A stretch of DNA of 64,000 nucleotides from Epithemia pelagica (GCA_946965045.2 OX337228.1:4030001-4094000); one strand, 5' to 3'; positions 9,282-20,100 are shown, numbered from the stretch's first letter. Notes: generated from the sequence alone by a model not told the origin. A program made the numbers and translations.

Positions 9282-10700
9282 CTAGAAGTCGAGATGGAGA
9301 GTGGTGGGGAAGTGATGTTGGGGATCTTGGCCATTGAAGGTGTTAGAGAGGTTTTCATCCGGTGATTCGAGAGCAGTCTCGCTGTTCGTTTGAAGGGCCG
9401 GATCAACGAGGTTGTCGAGTCGGTTCCGCAGGTGTTCCAAGGAGGCGATGCGGGAAGCCGTTGTTGAGTTGTCAACATGCCGAAAGTCGGTAGTGTTGAG
9501 CATTAATTGGGCCATGCCCGTGGTCCATTCAAGAACCTGTGGTCGGATATATTTCATGAAAGCGGTCGAACTCCATCTTCCAAGAATCATTATCTTGACG
9601 ACGGAACAATCAGCCAGGAACAGGGCCATGGCGGCTCCTGATCTGAGAGAGTGCGTGCCGATATCCATTGGGTGGTAGCCAAAGGCGTTGACTCCGCCGC
9701 CCAATACACAGGTTTCTCGTAACAGGTTGCGAGTATCTTCTTGTCAGACGAAGCGAGGGGGGAGGGATGGGTTGGATGGGTCAAACCAACAATTCACTGT
9801 CGTGGATGGGGGAGCTTTCGGACGGTAGTGGAGAATCCGACGAATGACGCGGCCCCAGAGAAGGACTGGGTCGAGGATGGGGTCATTCGTTCTGCTCTGA
9901 GTACGAGTTTCAGCTTTGTGGTTGTTCTTTTGGTCTCGGAACGTTATCGAGACGTACTTCGCGAGGCGGTGAAAGTCGGGGTGGTTGGCGGCGATCGTTT
10001 CGTGTTTCTTGGCGGTGAAGAACACGATGTCACCGATTGTTAGGAGTTTTGTTTTTCCTCTGTGGGGCACGGTCGTAATCTCGCAGCTTCTGCATCCAAA
10101 GAAGAAGCCGCATCCTGCGAGGTCGGCGACGACGGCTTTGAAGGTGGAGAAGTCGTAGACGCGTGGTGGGTTGGTGAGTCTGTTGGTTCGACAACAGTGG
10201 AGCCAGAGGAAACGGAGATGTTTGGCGGTAATGGCTTTCTCTCGTTTTTCGGGGGGGTCCAAATTTGACCACGCGCGTTTGAGGGAGGCGACGAGGGGGT
10301 GGACGTGATGGCTGTCTTGACAGTGGCAGGGGCTCGGCCGGTCATGATGCCGGAAGCACGATGCCAAGTCTCCAATGGCTTGGCCAAGAGTGCTTGCTCG
10401 AAGAGGGTTCGAGCGGTCGCGATTCTTGGTGAATTCGGCGTCTCGGAGGGATTGCAAGAAGGAACATGCGATGCTGGCTCTGTGGTTGGATGCTTTGATG
10501 GACTCGAGGAGTGGATCGTGACCGAATCCAATCTTGTCGAGGTGTTCTGTCCATCGCTCCCAGACTTTGTCGCGCTTTTGATGTGCTCCTTCGGTCTTGC
10601 CGAAGAAGATTCTGGACACGCTGGCACGATCGAGGAGATCCAGCATGTGATCTCGTTGGGGAGTGGTTTGATGCAAAAATTCGCAGGAATCTGAGAACAA
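9282..10700 (-). pseudogene. tyrosine recombinase of nested element, one in-frame TGA
   Basis: Integrates the element's DNA copy by recombination instead of a DDE integrase. The frame runs from 10700 (a TTG codon; the first ATG is at 10646) to TAA at 9282, cut once by TGA at 9744-9746. The N-terminal half is the SAM-like core-binding region. Catalytic residues are all present: Arg of box I (FFGCRSCEIT), the box II motif HSLRSG (His-x-x-Arg), GRW, and the Tyr nucleophile in FMKYIRPQ. Box I lies before the stop, box II and the Tyr after it. Without an upstream start codon of its own, translation by -1 frameshift from the RT frame is likely (inference). Confidence 0.8.
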
Positions 10701-13567
10701 AAATTTTTGTGAAGAAAAAGGGTAAGTTCGTTATCGTTAAGATGCCAATGTCGTGACAAGATATCTGACACATCGTTCTTGCTCCCTGGAATATGCTCGG
10801 CTTGAAGGGAGAACTTGTGGTGAAGAATAAGTTCTGTCAGCTTCTTGGAGACTTGGACATGCAACGGCTTGTCAGATCCGAAGGATGATTTGTACATCCA
10901 GCCGACGGCGGACGAGTTGTCGGAGAGACTCAGTACGGCCGAGTTTTCTTCGATGCCATCGAACCAACAATCAACCCACATTGACACAACAATTGCGATG
11001 TATTCAAAGAGATTGTTGGTGCGTGTGTTGGTGGATGATGGGTCGAGTTGGGCAAGAGCTTGGAGTCTTGCTGGGTCGATTCGGAAGCGCCATGCTCTGC
11101 CGGAGCGAACGGAGTAACCGCCCATCCCTTCGGGGCAGGAGTCGGCATGGAAGAGATGGGTGGGAACGCGACAAACCAGTCGATTGAGCGAGATGCCGTT
11201 GTGGGCATGTTGGAGGAGAGACGGCCACATTTCAAGATCCTTAGCGATGGAGTCTGGAATGGAGTACCGATAGAATGATGGAGGGACGTCTCTGTTGGGT
11301 CGAGGACGTTTCGGATTCTTATTCGTCTCTGGTGGTTTTGCTTTCTGTTTCTGTCGGAAAGCTCGTTCAATGAAGGTTTGGTACTCGCGAAGGCGAGACA
11401 ACCAAAAGGATGCGTGGGGTATGCCTTTGGTGGCATGTAATAATTTTCCAATCAAACTGCGGAGGTTGTGGAAGGTGGTGCGACGGGTCTTGAGAAGATG
11501 TTGTACTTCTCGGGTCCAACCAATCAGTTTGTCTTTTGGGAGACAAAGGAGGAGTCGTCTTGTGTCAACAATCCACCCGAGAACTCGTTGTTCTTCAGCG
11601 GGGGCACCTTCGGCTTCGAGTTTGTCGGCTTCCAGCATATCTTTTCGTGTAATTGGTTCGTCCTTGGCAACTGGTCGTGTCATGAGATGGACGACGAGAG
11701 GAACGATGCTCGGACATCGGCCGAGGTGAGGGTTGGTTGCAAGGAAGACTTGTATCATATCATCCAGATATGAATCGTGAAAACCATGGGGACGAGTTGG
11801 GACGCTGACGGCCAATTCACAGGCGGGTGCAATGGGAATGTCCTCTGGGAGATATTTGGGTCCTCCAATTCCTTCTTGGAGGGGCGATTGACAAAGGTCT
11901 GGCTGCCATTCGTCGAAATCGGCCAGGTCGTTGCAGAAGTCAGTTCCAATTTCCGAGACGATGGAAAATTCGGCCGGGTTGGCGGAAGCTCCAAACGTCA
12001 AGCGGAGATTGAGGTGGGCAAAGGAATTGGAGGGATCGATGGTTATATTCCTTGCTGCAACATCGCCGTCGCCGTGAACTCGGCGGTATGCTGAGGACCA
12101 ATCAAACTTGCTGATAAGGATACGATCGGTGGGAAATGCCAGACGCAATGCAACGATTTGATGGAGGACTCTATCTAAACAGTGACCCATCACAAGGTCA
12201 ATCAATTTGCTTTGATCAATCAAATCGTTGGTCGAGGGGCAAAATCCGAGGGAAAAGGATTGGTCGTGTGTCAAACGGTCTTTCGGAACAAGGTCGCCGT
12301 TGGCATCAATTCCCATTTGGTGGGCGACACCCATGGGACTGATTCAACTATGCTTGATGCGTTTGGCACAGTTGAATGTGATTGGAAGAGAGAATCCTTT
12401 AGAAGCGTCTTTCCGGAGAACTTTCGAAAGAGCTTCGGGATTTTTCTTGCCAGAAGCGTGATTGCCGTATTCGAGGATTGCCTCGTTTTCAGCGCGTCTG
12501 GCTGGCTCGTCTTCCTCAGCTGTGAGAGGATAGGAGACACCATGCGTGATATTGTGGTGAAACCATGACCAGTATGGGTGGCCGGCTAGGAGTGGCTCGA
12601 GAATTTGGGCTGTGCGAAATTCCGAGCCGGGTGTGATGACGGAGTCGGGGTGACTGTCGATCACTCGTTGCATGTCAAAATCAAACCGTTCAATCAGCTG
12701 TGAGTTGAAGGTTGCATTGGACAAAACAACAGAATCGTCGATAGAGTGACGAAAGGGTGATGGCTTGGGGGTTGGTGGCTCGTGATCGGCGATGAAAAGC
12801 ATGACAGAGAGACGGATTGGGTGGCGAATCGGTTGGAGTGGGGGAGGGGCCAGTCTTGTGGGAAAGATTTCGGAAATCTCGTTGGGAAGGTAGCATTTGC
12901 CAGAACTTGGGGAACTGAACGTCGTGTCATCTGCGAAATTAAACTCACCTAGTAATTTTAAATCCGCTTGTCGAGCCTGTTCCAATCGTTTTACATTCCT
13001 TGCTAGGGGCTTGCCTGTGAAATCAGACCCGATGATCGCGGAGGAACTCCCTGGGAGAGATTCCGCGATTTGTGAGGGCAGATTTTTGGAATGAGAACTT
13101 GGGGGACTTGGGGGTCTTGTAGAAGAATCAACGGTAAGGGAATCTGTTGGGTGATCCTTGGTAGTTGGTCGGGGGTGACTGTTGGCAGTCGTGGGGCTGG
13201 AAGTGGGTGCGTCAACGGACGCGGATATCTTGGGAGCAGAATCAGACGTGATGACACATTGATTCTGAACGGACAAGATCAGATCGGAGAGTTCTCGTTG
13301 ACGAGTCTCTGGATATCTTGAATAATCCTGGGTGATGTGATGAATCAAGAAAGGATTCGCAGTGCTTGGAATCTTGGGTTTGTGGTCTGACGACGGTGTT
13401 GCCAATGGGGGAAGGAAGGATGGGACAATTTCGGATGAGAGTGGTGGAGGTGGAGCAAGAGGCTTCAAGTGGGAAGAAGACTCCGCAACTATAGTATTAC
13501 TATTAATGGTGGGTTGAGAGTCGTCTCGCGACAAAAGAGGAGGAATCGAAGATGAGGCAACAATCAA
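10040..13567 (-). pseudogene. reverse transcriptase-RNase H of nested element, one in-frame TGA
   Basis: Continuous frame from 13567 to 10040 except for a TGA at 12344-12346. RT begins before the stop (NCAKRIKHS) and continues after it (MGVAHQMGIDANG, then RLTHDQSFS), so the stop falls within RT. Catalytic motifs are KFDWSSAYRR and YLDD (about 11755-11773). RNase H follows with HADSCPEGMGGYS, NNLFEYIAI and LSDNSSAVGW and the HIPGSKNDVSDILSR tail. The last 220 codons or so (10700 down to 10040) overlap the recombinase frame and are low-complexity Ser/Pro/Thr, probably not selected. The recombinase lies in the -1 frame. Confidence 0.8.
10700..10706 (-). other. candidate -1 ribosomal frameshift site A AAT TTT
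   Basis: Reading the minus strand in the RT frame, codons are AAA AAT TTT TGT, giving the canonical X XXY YYZ heptamer AAATTTT. The recombinase frame is the -1 frame and is closed by TAA at 10731-10733, just upstream, so the switch window is about 30 bases. Seven bases downstream a 6-bp hairpin is possible (AGATTC, loop CTGC, GAATTT; one G-U pair). Confidence 0.5.
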
Positions 13568-13579
13568 CCCGTCCTGGCG

Positions 13580-14746
13580 TCAATTGTTGTTGACGTTGGC
13601 GTACGCGGAGCGGTAAAACTCGTCCATCGCTGCTTTCTTGTCATGCTTGCTGGGATTGTCATGGAGGAATTTACACTTCTTCCCTTTCTTGCAAATCCCT
13701 TTGGTGAAGAGAATATTGCAGAAATGTTGTTTCTTGTTGTTCTTTTCGACGAATGGGATGTTTGTGAGAACGCTTGGGGGAAAGACACGCATATAATTCG
13801 CATTCTCGGGAAGCCGCCAATTGGAAGGAGAATCGAAAGTGATGGGGGTCTTGGTGGTCTCAGAATTCGACGAGGAAGAATTTTGTTGTCGCTTGGAGCT
13901 CGGGGAACCGTCATCAAAGCCACCGGATCGTTTCTTCTGGGAATTCTTCTGTTGGTTTGCCTGGAATTTGGCTTGGAGAGCTGGAGGAAGAGAGACTAAG
14001 GTCGAACCAGTCTTGACGGTGAAAAGAATCCAATTCACTTGCTCTTCAAAGTCCCGGAATCCCACGCCTCCAATGGATGATGCACTCGAAAGGGTAGAGA
14101 CGAATTCTTGGACGGCCTTGTCGATGGCAAACAGAAATTGGCCGAAATAAAAATCGTTGCCAGAGCTTTGTTGTTTGGCCATGATCTTGGTACAAAACTG
14201 ATGATAAAAGTTAAAGACTTTGAGGATCTGGTTCGCAATTGCTGAAGAGGCACCGCAAAGTCCTTTTGCACAAGCCCAAAAGAAACGAAGTTGTTTTTCG
14301 AATTCATCGGCGGTTCTTGGGAAGAACAAGTTGTGGTCCGAGTAAAGTTGCTGCATCTCCTTTGACTGCTTCATGTCATTGAGATGACATAAGGAATCGT
14401 CGTGGATTTGCTGGCGAATATTCTTGTCCAAGGTGTTGTTTGAATCTAGCCCCGGAATTGCGTACGGGTCGAATGAAAAGGGGCTGAAACCACCAGGACA
14501 AGCCTCCGATTTCCAACGCAATCCAAGTCGTTGGATCACAGTGCATTGGCCGAAAAGGATTGTGCACGCATTGTCGGATGGGTCGAACACTTCTGCAAGG
14601 AATGACTCAAAGAATGTCGCTGAATTCTTTGACTTCCAAACAATCTTGATGATCGGAGACAGTTCGTCCGGGAGAGATGTTGCCTTTGGGGTAATCGATC
14701 CCAGACGTAATTGTTTTTGGGCATTCAAGGGCATGTCCCTAAACAT
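13580..14746 (-). pseudogene. Gag-like C-terminal segment with CCCH zinc finger
   Basis: 388 codons in the same frame as the preceding segment, 19 codons after its TAA. A helical region (residues about 60-260) is followed by a Lys/Ser-rich linker and one C-x8-C-x5-C-x3-H finger (core CNILFTKGICKKGKKCKFLH) near residues 340-360. This takes the place a CCHC knuckle usually has at the end of Gag. The segment ends at TGA (13580-13582) followed by C, and the RT segment continues in the same frame. This stop sits where a natural gag/pol boundary would be and could be a readthrough signal. Confidence 0.6.
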
Positions 14747-14803
14747 GCTCTTGGACTCTGGAGCAGTGATATCGTCCTCATTTCCACTCTTCTTGGAAGT
14801 AAC

Positions 14804-16459
14804 TTATTTGATACATTTTGAGAGCAAGAACATTTCGGGAGAGACGAAATGAACGTTGCCTTCATCGTCCAACATGCGAACGCCGCCTTGAGGAGAAGAA
14901 CGGTCCCGCAATTGTGAAGAGTCTGGAAGAGGCAAACAATCAACCGGTGATGGTGACCGAAAGCGCACACTTGAGGAGGACCGACGAAGGGATGGGCGTC
15001 GAGGGACAGAGGACTGTTCTTGTGGGTGCGAATCGTTTTTGGGAAAGATTCGAGAACGATGATCCAACAATGTAGTATTCGCTTTCTGTGGGTCTGCAGG
15101 GATGGATGGGAAGACGGACTGCAGCTTGGGATTCTTCGGACGATGGAGAACAATCCACAAAAAACGAATGATTGGTTCCTGAATCTGGAGAAGAGGGTAA
15201 TCGATCGGCATACCGAACTTCTTGGACTCTGGGGACAGATCTCTGGAGGCTTCCCACCAGTGAAACAAAGCCACTTTATACAATCCACTTGCAATATCTT
15301 CGAATGACACGGTAATGTCTTGGCTCGAACGGTCAGTATTGTGGAGCATCAGACCGGACAAGCATGGAGGAAGAAGACACAAACTTGAGCATAGAAATTC
15401 ACGGTCAGACTTTGAGCCAGTGTCGGAGGAGGAAGCTACGGTGAAGGTCTTGAACTTGGAGGGATCAAATGAGAGATGGGGAACGGACGAAGAATCGGAG
15501 AAATCGTCGATCTCAACAACACAATGTTCAAGGATCTCGGCAAAGGTCGGAACATTAGGGAAAACATGTTCGGACAACAAAAGGGGAATGTCGTCACTGT
15601 CGATCTGAAAGGGCGGAGACTCGAATGAGATTCGGTCAAGACCATAGAATGTCGCTTGAGGATCCACGAACGTTCCACAATCTGCAGGGCAGCAGATGTT
15701 GTGGAAGAGGAAGGGGCGTCCATTGCGAGACAAACCAAGGAATGCCAGTGGGTGGCTCTTCATCTTCGAGGTCAGCCAAACATGGAGATCGTCGGAGGAG
15801 GATAGACGGTTAAAGCTGGAGCACACCTGCGACCACAAGGTAGGGTCCCGAGAAAGAGCGACGTGAAATGGCTGGAGAAAAGAGTCGCACCAGTCGATCG
15901 GGTCGACTTTTGTCAACTTTGAGAAGATATGTTCCAAGGCTTTGTCTCCAAGCGAATGGAAGTCCTGCGTAAAGTAGAACTCATGGCGGTAGGCGCCTGC
16001 ACGGAGAGAGGACGACAGGTTGTCGTTGTCGACGTCGTCACCATCCTTGTCGTCGACAAGGATGAAATCATCCTTATCGAGGGCACTTGGAGGAGCATCT
16101 TCATCGGAGCGGGATGTGGAAGACTTGCGAACCGGAGGAGGCGGAGCCTTAAGCTTCTTGTTGTCAGACTTGGACAGGAACTTGGACTTGGAGGAGGCAA
16201 CGGTATCCAAGAAGGCTTGTTCTTGGAGGTCAGCGTCAGAATCCACCGAAGAGTCATCAGCTTTAGCATGGTGATCCTTGAGGGAAGACTTGTCGGAGGC
16301 GGAAGGCTTGCGATCGCCATTCGAATCATCGGGTTGGGAGACAACCGCCGCCGCCGCGGGAGCAGACGAAGAAGGAGAAGGGGGATCAGATCCTTTCGTC
16401 GACGTCGGCGTCTTACCAAAGAGATCCTCAAGGAAAGGGTTGGAACCGGTAAAAGTCAT
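14804..16459 (-). pseudogene. Gag-like N-terminal segment of nested element
   Basis: 551 codons from the ATG at 16459 to a TAA at 14804-14806. The first 150 residues are low-complexity Ser/Asp/Pro/Lys-rich. Residues about 155-400 form a folded-looking region (SLGDKALEHIFSKLTKVDPI, then DPTLWSQVCSSFN) without a recognised domain, and an Arg/Ser-rich tail (RRPSLRRSSSSVRFRS) could bind nucleic acid. The next segment continues in the same frame after the TAA, so this is probably the first part of one Gag protein cut by a CAA-to-TAA change. A separate ORF1 cannot be excluded. Confidence 0.6.
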
Positions 16460-16479
16460 GATGAACAAGGTAAACTCAG

Positions 16480-16728
16480 AAGATTAGCTAACTAGAATCG
16501 TTGCGATCTCGAACTCGTCTCGTAGTCGTTGCAAAGATGCTGAACCCAAGAAGAGTGAGCTCTTCTCACGCTCCAACGACTCTGCATCAGGGTCATCCTA
16601 AAACTTCCGATTGTGGGAATCAAATCGGATGCTCGCCTCGCGTCGAGGAGGCGGAGCAGTCGCACCCCTGTTGTCGGTCGCGGAGTCTGGCCAGCATCGG
16701 CCACGTCACTCCACCCAGTACAGACACC
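16480..16728 (+). repeat. remainder of the fifth 443-bp tandem unit
   Basis: Matches unit offsets 194-442 and continues the array after the nested element. Together with 7293-9237 it completes five units except for 21 bp lost at the insertion point. Confidence 0.9.
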
Positions 16729-16731
16729 ACT

Positions 16732-16745
16732 GCGGAACAGGAGTG
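16732..16745 (+). other. possible polypurine tract before 3' LTR
   Basis: GCGGAACAGGAGTG directly precedes the 3' LTR, where plus-strand priming should start. It is purine-rich but interrupted by C and T. The stronger purine runs lie inside the tandem units instead. Confidence 0.25.
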
Positions 16746-17014
16746 TGTTGAAACGAAGACAATGGGCAAAGAGGGATTCCTTCATTCCCGAGTGTCGCAG
16801 CCAGATGGCCACATCTCCGTCACTAGTGACGTCGCACATGGCCAGGCCTATGAGTCATATGCTCAGGCCCTGATGTACGGAAAGGCAAATGACCCTTCCC
16901 TTTCCAGGGCCTCTCCTCGTGCTCATTCTTCGTAGCTAATCGATAAGGAAGTTGTTTTTCAAACAAGCGCTTTTTGCGTTGCATCATTTGCACGCAACCT
17001 CTGTTGCTTTAACA
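16746..17014 (+). repeat. 3' LTR
   Basis: 269 bp, one mismatch to the 5' LTR. The TCATTC initiator-like motif recurs, with its A at 16925. A transcript starting there would reach the ABCA start codon after 200 nt without meeting another ATG. Confidence 0.95.
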
Positions 17015-17124
17015 AGGACAATCAACAATATTTCGATTGGATTACAGTATTGTTAACGCGAACAGGGAGAAGACAAGGACCAGTGGTTTGTTTCTGAGTT
17101 GGTTGAGAAAAGAAAACAAGGACG

Positions 17125-20100
17125 ATGCGCTGCTGCTGCTGCACCCGCGCATTTCGCGCCTTGATGCGTCGTAACGGCATCTACCGTGCTCGAAATCCCA
17201 TTGGAACCGTAAGATCCGTCGAATTCGTATCGATTGCAGTCATTGCTTCCGCGACATTTTTCTAACTTTTGGTTTCTTCACCGTGATGCCAGTTCTTGGA
17301 GTTTGCACTACCAGTTGGGTTCGTAGCCATTTTGTTGCTCATTAAGAATTCAGTGGACAGTTCTGAAGCCGACACGGTGCCAGCTCTTTATCCTGCCAAC
17401 AGCAAAGCTTTTCGACCTTTGAGTTTCCAAGATTACCTAACGACAGTTCGCGCGGAAAAAGTATGTGAAGAACAGGGTGTTGAAGACGGGGAACGCGAGC
17501 TTGGTATCAGTGGTATGGACAATCAAGGCTCTAACTGGATGGTGCCCATGGTCAAATGTGACAGTCGTAAATGCGATGAGGCAGGCCAGGATGCTTCTAC
17601 CTTTTGTGAATATTCCATCATTGCTGTGGCTGGCTCCAATGCAAATGGCCTCGAGCGCGCGCAGGATTTTCGCGGCTGGATGGTCGACCGCTACCCAGAA
17701 CTTTTGACGGATATGCCCTTTGACTTTGATCCCATCAGAGTGTTTGACACTTCTCAGGATATTGACGCATATGTTCGACGAAATGATTATGGAGAGTCTG
17801 GAGTTCCAAAGGTTATGATTGGAGTTGTTTGGGAAAGCAATAACGAAAATAACTACGACTACCGCATCCGTTTGAATCAGACCAATTTCAACAACCCTCC
17901 TGATGAAGCACGTCCTGGAGCGAAGACGGCAGCATACACTGACACCGTTCTGGATAGCTTTGCCAATGATGATTTCTCGGCGTGTACAGGCGATGAGGAT
18001 GGTCTGCCCGATCAAGGTCCACTTGAGGATTCTTGTACTGGAAAATACCTCTACAATGGTGTTTTGACAATCCAGCGTGTTGTTGGTGATTACATCCTTG
18101 ATCGAACCGGTGCTGCGGACGCAGGATACGCTGTTTCGGAGAATGGCGTTCAGTTTGTTCAGTTTCCGACAGAGTCTTACGAAGAGGAAGATTCCTACAG
18201 TGATCTTGGGAACTTCATCTTGGTCGCCCTTGGACTCCTTTATCCCGTTGCAACCATGATTGGCTTCATCACGCGGGAAAAAGAACTGCGTCAAAAGGAG
18301 CTTATGAAGATGATGAGTGTTACAGAGGCTGAAATGTAAGTCCCGTCTGGACAAAAGGTGATGTTATTTTGTGTCTCGTTTCCCTAACACTATGCCTCTG
18401 TTACCTCAGTGGTTGGTCATGGTTCACAAGTTTTTTTGCGTTACACTTTGTCAATGCAGTTTTGTGTACCATCGTATCTACTTCTATTTTCACAAATTCT
18501 GAAGGTTCCTATCTTTTCCTGTATTGGCTTTTTACCTTCTGGGCTGTCATCAACTTTTGTTCGGCGATTGCGGCGTTCACTTCGAGGGCAACAGTGGCGG
18601 TGTTTGTGGGTATCTTGTTCTTTATTGTAGGAGTCTTCCTGCCCGGTGTATACGATTACCAAGATGGAGACGAGAGTACGATCGCTCTCATTAGTTTGCA
18701 CCCTGTGGCTGCATCTGGTTTTGGGATGCAAGAGATTGGGTTTCTGGAGGATCGTGGCGTTGGTGTTACTGAAAGTACATGGGACAACAGTGATCATCAG
18801 TCAGGTTACTCTTTCCAAAATACCCTGAATTCACTCATCATTTGTATCATTCTGTGGGGTCTTCTGAGTGCCTACCTGAACCGAGTTATCAAACAAGATT
18901 ACGGGCAGGCGTTGCCATGGTACTTTCCTTTCTCTGCTTCGTATTGGTGTCCATCTGTGGCCACTAACACGGAGGAGGTTACGGACGACCCAGATGATGA
19001 CCCCGATATTCCATACGAACCTGTTTCGGATAATCTGAAGCGTCAACGAGAGGAGGGCAAAAGTATTGAAATCAGAAACTTGCACAAAACTTTCGGTGAA
19101 AAGTCCGCTGTGAATGGTTTGTCTCTCTCCATGTACTCCAACCAAATTACTTGTCTCTTGGGTCACAATGGTGCGGTACGTTTGGTTCGGGATCGGGAAT
19201 GGAAGCTCTTGATCGGTCATTTGGATTGTTGGTCTTACTAACATGATTGCTTTGTTCGAATGTTGCGCAGGGTAAGACAACTACAATCAATATTCTTACC
19301 GGTGCACTGGCCCCTTCCAGTGGGACCGTCCTTGTAGCTGGCAAAAACGTAAAGACGCAACTCCCAGATATCCGTCAAGATTTGGGTATTTGTCTTCAGC
19401 ATGATTGCCTCTTCCCCCTGGTAAGCGATCCATCAATACCAATTTCACGTGTGACCTTTGCTCGTGAGACTCACACTTGTTTCATCAGTTGACTGTCCGG
19501 GAACACGTGCAGTTCTTTTCTCGAATTAAAGGCCTTTATCAAAGCCATTCGTACGAAGAGGCAGAGGAGTTGGTTGACCAAGCCATTCGTGATGTTGCTC
19601 TACTTGAAAAGCGGAATTCTCTCTCCAAGAACTTGAGCGGTGGAATGAAGCGTAAACTGAGTGTCGCCATCGCTTTCTGCGGTGGAAGTAATGTTGTGAT
19701 GCTTGATGAGGTAAGCAATCATGATCTGTTGAAATTCCCCAGATGTGTCATGTTCTCATAGTTTTGCCCCAGCCAACGAGTGGGATGGATCCTTTCAGTC
19801 GTCGATTCACGTGGAATGTGATCCGGTACGTGTCGAGACAAAGTGTCGTTAATTCGAGAAATACACCGTTCTAACCAACTCGACATGGCATACAGACAAT
19901 ATCGCAAAGATCGGTGCATTATTCTTACTACTCACTTGTAAGTTGAAATCGTGATTGCGATGGTTTGAGGCAAGTTCACGTTCTGAGTTTCTAATTCAAT
20001 ACCTTTTTAACAGCATGGATGAGGCCGATATTCTCGGAGACACAATCGCTATTATGTCGGAGGGGGAACTGCGTTGCTGCGGTAGTTCGCTTTTCTTGAA

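Larger units (their letters stand above)
9238..16479 (-). mobile_element. nested tyrosine-recombinase (DIRS/Ngaro-like) retroelement
   Basis: A 7242-bp insert on the strand opposite to the copia element. It encodes, in order, a Gag-like region with a CCCH finger, RT, RNase H and a tyrosine recombinase, the set that defines YR retrotransposons. No DDE integrase and no LTRs are seen. I found no target duplication; instead 21 bp of the copia repeat (offset 173-193 of the unit) are missing at the insertion point. Coding starts 21 bp inside one end and stops 44 bp from the other, so terminal repeats of usual size are absent or lost. All reading frames are interrupted only by in-frame stops, with no indel frameshifts. 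Confidence 0.85.
2089..17014 (+). mobile_element. Ty1/copia LTR retrotransposon carrying a nested element
   Basis: The element is bounded by two 269-bp LTRs starting TGTTG and ending AACA. It is flanked by a perfect 5-bp target duplication AGGAC (2084-2088 and 17015-17019). The order is 5' LTR, primer-binding position, one Gag-protease-integrase-RT-RNase H ORF, five 443-bp tandem units, 3' LTR. Integrase before RT defines Ty1/copia. The fifth tandem unit is split by a 7242-bp element on the other strand; without it the copia element is 7684 bp. LTRs differing at one base and an unbroken pol indicate a recent insertion. It lies directly upstream of the ABCA gene, in the same orientation. Confidence 0.95.

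Noticed and set aside
16744-16746. 3' LTR starting at the earlier TG (16744)
   Set aside because: The 5' LTR is preceded by C, not TG; only the border at 16746 gives equal LTR lengths and the AGGAC duplication.
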